Positions 58,341 to 64,000 of a stretch of 64,000 nt of DNA are shown in pieces. Numbering within the stretch: the first letter of the stretch is position 1; every line of letters begins with the position of its first letter. The translations under genes were made by a program, and so were the position numbers. The DNA comes from Hypholoma sublateritium FD-334 SS-4 (taxonomy: Eukaryota > Basidiomycota > Agaricomycetes > Agaricales > Strophariaceae): assembly GCA_000827495.1 (NCBI GenBank), contig KN817528.1, positions 310,001-374,000 on the forward strand, given 5' to 3'. The notes under the pieces are model-generated. The model saw only the letters and a list, made by a program, of their open reading frames with translations, ran no database searches and was not told the origin of the DNA.

Positions 58341-61300
58341 TCATTTTTTATTTTTCGGAGCTGGAGGTAGCGTGAGTTCTTCAAAATCCCATTCACTTGA
58401 ATTAATGGAAGGAAGTCCAAGTGAGGATTTGCCAGGTGGAGGTTTCCGTGTAGCGGTTGAATGCGATGATGTTTTGTTTGATTGAGACGCTTGATTTGGT
58501 GTCGGGGAGGAATTTTTCTCGCCTATAGACATTGCCTGCATTGTCTGGCTTAACTTCAAGGCGCTGTAAAACAGAAATCAGCAAAGAAGGGTACGCCTCT
58601 TCTCAATTGTGACTCACTGCAACTCTTGATTACGCTGTGAGCTCCAATTCTTGCAAACTTCTTTGAATTGCATCAGAATTCCGGCCAGATCATTGTAAAA
58701 CTATACGGTTTATTTCAATATAAGCACAGACCCGATTATACGCCGTGAAACTGACTTTGAATCCTTCTTCCAAATTACGAGTAATCTCCTTATACTTGGA
58801 GTGTGCGAGATCGAGCGACTGTAGCGCATCGGCTCGGTCCTTGACAGCAGGGTCTTCCTTTCTTGAGTCTAGGAATTGCTTGTTTCGACTCTATTTGAAT
58901 AGATTTAGCCAGAGGTTCGTTCGCACTGTTCTACGCATACCTCAATGGCGCTGAGGACTTCCGTTTGCTTTCGAGAAATTTCATCCATCTCCAGCAGGAA
59001 CTTGTCGTATTTCGACAATTCTTCATCAGAGATATCTTCAAACATGTCAGGTGTGACTTCAGCGAGCTTTGCAAATCCAGAAGATGCTTTCATGATCCGA
59101 GGCTCTATGTCATCAGCATCAGCAAGAGATCGTGCGCTATGAACAACTTGTTCGCGATCACGACTGAGGGTATCGAGTTCTTCCAATTTGATTCTGAGCT
59201 GCTGAGCATGATCTCGTGTTTGTTTTCCTTGCGCGGTAGATTGTACTATGGAGGACGCTGTGCTTGAAGGTATACTTTCCTCCAGAACATCCTGTTGTTT
59301 ACAGTCAACACTTTTTACCAGCCTAATAAAATTTGAGCGTACCTCATCCAAAGTTAATTCTGATATACACTCTTCCCATTCATCCCACTTCTGTCGTACA
59401 GATTCGTCGCTTTCAGCTGCTTGAGATAAAATATTCCTGTATCTTGCCGCCTTTTGGATGAGTTCCACATTTGCTTCATACGACTTCAGACGGCTGAGAG
59501 GGATTTCGTGCCTTGCAGCTTCATCCTCTGAGGCTTCCGCATCCAATATGTCCAATGCCTTATGAGGAGGGCATAAATGTTAGCCAAGGAATNAGACCAA
59601 GCCTCATAATTCATACATCATCCAAAATTGTTTGGTCCTGGTGAGCAAGCAGTGATACATCTTCGANAGAGGCTTGGATCTTATCCGGACCATCCTCCTG
59701 GCGGACTTCTTCGGCCTTCCGAAGCAAGCTGGGTGGAAGCCCAATTGGTTTCTCAAGCGCTTCCAAAGATGAGGGAAGGTTAAGATGTCGAAGTGACCTG
59801 GAGATTGATATTAGTATATTCTCCGATGCAACGAAAAACGGGGAGAACTAACTCGTCTACTTGATCTTGAAGTTCTTGGGCAAGTTCAACAATCCTTTCT
59901 TGAATTAGATTCAATTTTCGATCGTTGTAGATATCTGGGAATCGAAGGTTAGCTTGCTTTAGATATAGATTAGATTAGCTTACTGATAGCTTCTCGAGCT
60001 CCCCAGCTCGAAAGTTCGCCGAATAATTGATGACTATTTCCGAGGATGATGTCAGGATTTGATATTCCCTTGGGTGTGCTGGCTGTTGCGAGTAACGTCT
60101 CCGAAGGGGAATGAAGAACTGATGATGAAGGGACGTCCTTATGATAAATGAGATCGTTATCACGCTGAGCTCTGGTTTCGCTGTCTTTCACACTCTGGAG
60201 CAACGACTGCAATGTGTCAATATGTTTCTCTTGTGCAGTAATCGTCATATTACCTGGGCGTCATGAATCACTGATGCAGCAACTTTCCCGCGACGTGCTA
60301 TATCATAAGCCTTTTTAGCCTCGGACTGAGCCTTTCCAAGCCGCCCTAATTCCACTCCATATCTGGGATGAAGATTGAGTCGTTGGTATACATTATTTTG
60401 TTTAAGAGGGATTCCGAACCTACTAGCCTCGTATTCGACCATGCTTTCCCGGTATTCTGCGACAGCAAGGAAATGATGTTCCTTGACTTCAATATGAGCA
60501 AGCCAAGCCTGAATAAACATGAATATCACTTGACGGTTGACTGCAAAACTAGATACCGTAGGAAGTATGCTTTTAGCATTGTACGGTAATTCGGTAAGAG
60601 TCGTTATTGCAGAATGGTATAGTGCCGCAGTCTACTGGAGATATTTAAGATACGGAGGCTTGAGATATGTGATAATGAGCTTACCCCGGCTGCTATTTTT
60701 GAAACCAAAGAATTTCTGTATTGACCTGTGTGATGAATGTATGAGCTAGAAATACGTCGCATTCAATTAGGAAAATGCATACTCATTTTTGCTAATTGCC
60801 ACGAGCACTCTTGTGCCTGAGCCAGCATGAGCCATTCAAGGCCATTGATGAACTGGATTGACAGATCATAAGGTATGTCTTCTTCCTCTGTTGGTAGAGA
60901 CATTTTAGGTATGACCGAAGTTCGCAGATACGACAAGGTGCCAGCCGCTTGCTAAGGGGTCATTTTGGTCGGCTCAAGATTGATAGAGATCGTCGAGAGA
61001 CTGACTTGGTAATATGCGACGGCACGTTTTATTCCCTCTATGCTAGATCGATCTTCTGACAGGGCCAACTGAGAGAATAAAGAGGCTAGATTGAATAGAA
61101 CAGAAGCGCGTTCGAACAGTAGATCATTGAGCGTGATCGGTATTGCAGAGTCGTTGAAAACAGGTGCATATATGATAGGAAGTCCTATCTGTCTTTAAAT
61201 CAGCGATGTATTTCATCCAATAAATGTAGGGTTTACGTCGGTTGGAAGCTTGGTCAAGGCGGAAACGAGCTGTGCGTGATATCTTTCTTTCAATCTCAGC

Positions 61301-61535
61301 CGCAGGCATATTGGAGCACACGCCAACAACAAGGTACTCACAAGACAGCGGATTCAATCTCACTTTCCTTCGAGAGTCCCCCGACAACAAATTTTCTGAG
61401 ATCTTGCCACATCCTTATGTCTTGTTTGAATTCGTCTGGATGTGCTCCTCCGCGGTTCGTAATGTAGCGTCTGACTGCCCCTTTGATATCAATGGGATAT
61501 GTTTTCTTTAAAGGGATTGCCAGGAGGTTAGACAT
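58341..61535 (-). CDS. RIM20: BRO1-domain pH-signalling protein Rim20/PalA
   Basis: Start ATG 61535 gives MSNLLAIPLKKTYPIDIKGA, the typical PalA/Rim20 opening (Bro1/Vps31 opens differently). The N-terminal BRO1 domain runs to about 60250 (HPDEFKQDIRMWQDLRKFV; SKVIEAARGKVAA-like helix). A long helical V-domain follows (60240-58900) with ANVELIQKAARYRNILSQAAES and DELLSKYDKFL-type coiled coils. The tail is short, Pro/Ser-rich and ends in LTLPPAPKNKK. Rim20 binds Snf7 on ESCRT-III and brings Rim101/PacC to its protease Rim13 at alkaline pH. Position 59667 is an ambiguous base in coding sequence; the one at 59594 falls in an intron. Confidence 0.85.
59594..59594. other. Ambiguous base (N) in Rim20 intron
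   Basis: An N is given here, inside the intron between the exons ending ILDD and starting ALDIL. It does not affect the protein. Confidence 0.95.
59667..59667. other. Ambiguous base (N) in Rim20 coding exon
   Basis: An N at the first position of a codon (NTC on the minus strand) leaves that residue as I, V, L or F, in the string QAS-x-EDVSLL. Confidence 0.9.
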
Positions 61536-64000
61536 GATTCTGATAAAGCTCAGGAAACAGAGGGAGTGGTATAATGTGTTTCTGCTCTGGTGGTGGTCTA
61601 AAAAATGATGGTGGATGGTGGTGTAAGTTGAACGGCGGTGTGAGGATCTCTTCAACATTTCAACCTCAGTAATTCTAATCTAATCGTGATGACAAACTCG
61701 GCTAGCGGTCCGGGATTTGATAATACTTATGCGCGCTATTTTAGGACAGTTGTCTATTTTGAGCTCATAAGTGTTAGGTTGAAGCAAGGTTGAAGAAGCC
61801 GGCATAATTTTCTCCACCTACACACTTTTTTCAGCTCGCGTCACGTTTGAAATTTAAAGAATGACTCGATCTATGTTTTAGGCGTGTTGTTATGGCTTGA
61901 GTATCCATTGATATATAGTATTTATTCCATGGAGGTATTTCTGCGTCAAGCTTTTCAGTAGTACACTGTTTATACACAGCCATCGGTGAATTTTTGGTCT
62001 CGAGAATGAGTCAGCCCAGACGAGTGGGGAAGCGCAAGCGCTCGTAACCGCGGCTATTTCATCCGCTTGCCATAGATAACCATCCAGTAAAACGTCGCGT
62101 ATAAGTCAAACTGATATACCGGACAGCGCAGACTCCTTAAGCCGTCTATTTTAGTGACTCCTTGAGGCTGAAAGACCTTTAAACACGGCGTCAACTTTCA
62201 AGCCACTGAAGAAAGCTGAGAATCCACAGATTGATGTGATAGCCGATAAGATGAGTTGAGCCGTGCCGTCGATCCATCGAGAACCAGTCTCGTTTCGACT
62301 GGGGTTTATCCTGCGCCTCTCATGGTTCCTGAGCTCCATCGGTCAGTGCTTCGAATTGGGTAGTTTACGCGCTTTTACTCCTTTTTTCATACCCATAGAA
62401 TGCATTTAGTCGTCGCAGGTAATAAGAGGTTATATTTGGATCCTATATTGATCAATTTGACGAGACGAAGCACATCCGATTCTGAGGCGAATCGAAAATC
62501 ATAAAATATCCAAGCCTAACGACTCAACTTTGTGCATATTTAGTATACGTCGCGCAGCATGGAAATTATTTTCTCTCGGAATCCTAAGTATTCCCCCATA
62601 CTCCACCTCCCGACCTCAATGATGGTCCCAGAAAACCCAAGGGCACCGAGTGATCTGTCCAATGCGCGCCGTATGACTGGACACCTAGATAACCTGCATA
62701 AGCATTTGATAATTGACAGGAGCAATTCTAACACTTTCAGATTTATAAGTTTTGACGCTGATTGTTTACCGACTAGATAGCCTTATGGGGTGGGTGCGAA
62801 AATTCATATACTGAGTGGTTTCTACCTCGCAGTTTCCTTACTCCCCAGTGAGCGGACGGTTACAGACTTCCGCGATAAGTACTTAATTTTGGCGAAATTC
62901 ACTCAGATGAGATTACGATTGGATTTAATGGATTACGACACTACTTATCCGATCAGAAGCCAAAAGTACACTCACAACAATTGCCAAATAGTAGGTTTTA
63001 TTTCTATGAGCCGCCCCGAGCCACCTGCCATCGCATAGATTCCAGGGACATTATTTTACGCATGACCCTATCGTCGGTTATAATGGCCGCGAGTACATAG
63101 ACCTGAGAAAAAGGCGTTGAGCTTATCACATATGTGGTTATATCAAGGTTATATCGTTACGCGTTGATTTCCTTGTTGGGAGTCGATAGCATTCGCGTAA
63201 ACAGGACGTTTTTTTGAGAAAAATATTTTGAAAATATTGGTTAGGAGTACACAACTGATTTATCAAACTCCTACATGCGCATTATACCTACTTTTCCGTT
63301 TTCAAGATTGAGGAGCATCTTGAAGAACACAAGTAATTGAGATCATTATGCAGTGGACTACTACTAGTATCAGCCTCGCCGAATGGACTCTGCGATTTTT
63401 ATCAATTGTTGACACCTTTCCGACTCTTGTCAGTAATGTCGTAAATGTCAGTGAGTCGTGACGGGGCGCGCGCCTGTTGACGTCCGCATTACTTGACAAC
63501 TACCGACCCCCCACTGGCCCAGTCCAACCTGGTGATCAAATTGAACGGTTGTCTCTGCCTGTCTCCGCAGTGATTGTGTCAGTTACCGTGTTGAACGTTG
63601 GAACGTTGTTAGGACCAGCTTTGTTTTCACCGCATTTTGTCCTGAGATTTAGATGAAGGGAGAGAGCCAAGAAGAGAGCGACTTTGAGCGATTTTGAGCC
63701 GGCCCTCACAGATTTGCAACAGATTTGTCAACAAAGTCACTTATGTAATGCTGCTAATGTGGTACCTCATGTCCATTTTCGAGCCATTTTGACATCCCGA
63801 TTCTAGTGGAGAACCAACAAGTGGGTATGACTCTCCCATACCTCCTCAAGCAGTTCAGTTCCTTACTATTTCTAATCATGCTTTCTGATCTACAGGAAAT
63901 CTGCTTCCGTTGACAAGCTCATATTTCGCTGAAAGCCGGCTAGAATAACCCCTTGATATCTGATTCTTGACCTACGTCATGTAACACTAGCCAACATTGG
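61536..64000. other. Gene-poor region at the right end
   Basis: About 2.46 kb with small frames only. None has a motif, clear splice set or signal peptide I can defend. AT-rich tracts occur near 61910-61930 and 63205-63240. It may hold the far upstream region of Rim20 or of a gene beyond the window. Confidence 0.4.

Noticed and set aside
57977..58420. 147-codon minus-strand frame
   Set aside because: Runs out of the Rim20 last exon in another frame into its 3' flank; no motif.

Overview
This window is nuclear DNA from an intron-dense filamentous basidiomycete, most likely a mushroom-forming Agaricomycete. Genes are broken by 45-75 bp introns with GT..CTRAY..AG signals. The content is fungal: a Rom1/2-type RhoGEF, chitin deacetylase, a Kre9-like GPI protein, a DUF6534 seven-helix protein and Rim20/PalA. 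Exon joins were read by eye from frames, splice signals and family motifs. Several (chitin deacetylase, Kre9-like protein, proline iminopeptidase, a small mitochondrial protein) were summed and come out divisible by three.

Layout. 1-10 kb: 3' part of the RhoGEF; SQT1 (minus) divergent from an ERp38-type disulfide isomerase; an intronless TDP2-like phosphodiesterase. 10-15 kb: two cell-surface genes (chitin deacetylase, Kre9-like protein). 16-22 kb: an MFS sugar transporter convergent with an intracellular GH13 alpha-amylase. 23-32 kb: three tandem paralogues of an uncharacterised multi-helix membrane family, with a YheT-type alpha/beta hydrolase inserted after the first. 33-41 kb: a small unannotated-looking mitochondrial protein, CCT5 divergent from the PP2A catalytic subunit, and a Sec14-like CRAL-TRIO protein. 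41-48 kb: an unknown multi-helix protein with a long disordered tail, a proline iminopeptidase with a possible mitochondrial presequence, and a DUF6534 protein. 48-62 kb: a SUN-domain nuclear envelope protein, secreted alkaline phosphatase, a DM9-repeat protein and Rim20/PalA. 61.5-64 kb has no gene I can support.

The strongest unusual signal is gene structure. To keep frame and conserved residues, the chitin deacetylase and Kre9-like genes each need a 2-nt exon, and the amylase needs a 4-nt exon followed by a GC-AG intron. The ERp38 CGHC active site is split over 15- and 13-nt exons. The HGGPGGG oxyanion loop of the iminopeptidase comes from a 15-nt exon. The PP2A stop codon stands alone behind a terminal intron, so keeping that intron would hide the methylated C-terminal leucine. 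Functional groupings such as starch breakdown with sugar uptake, or Rim20 near an alkaline phosphatase with PacC-type sites, are inferences from position and motifs.
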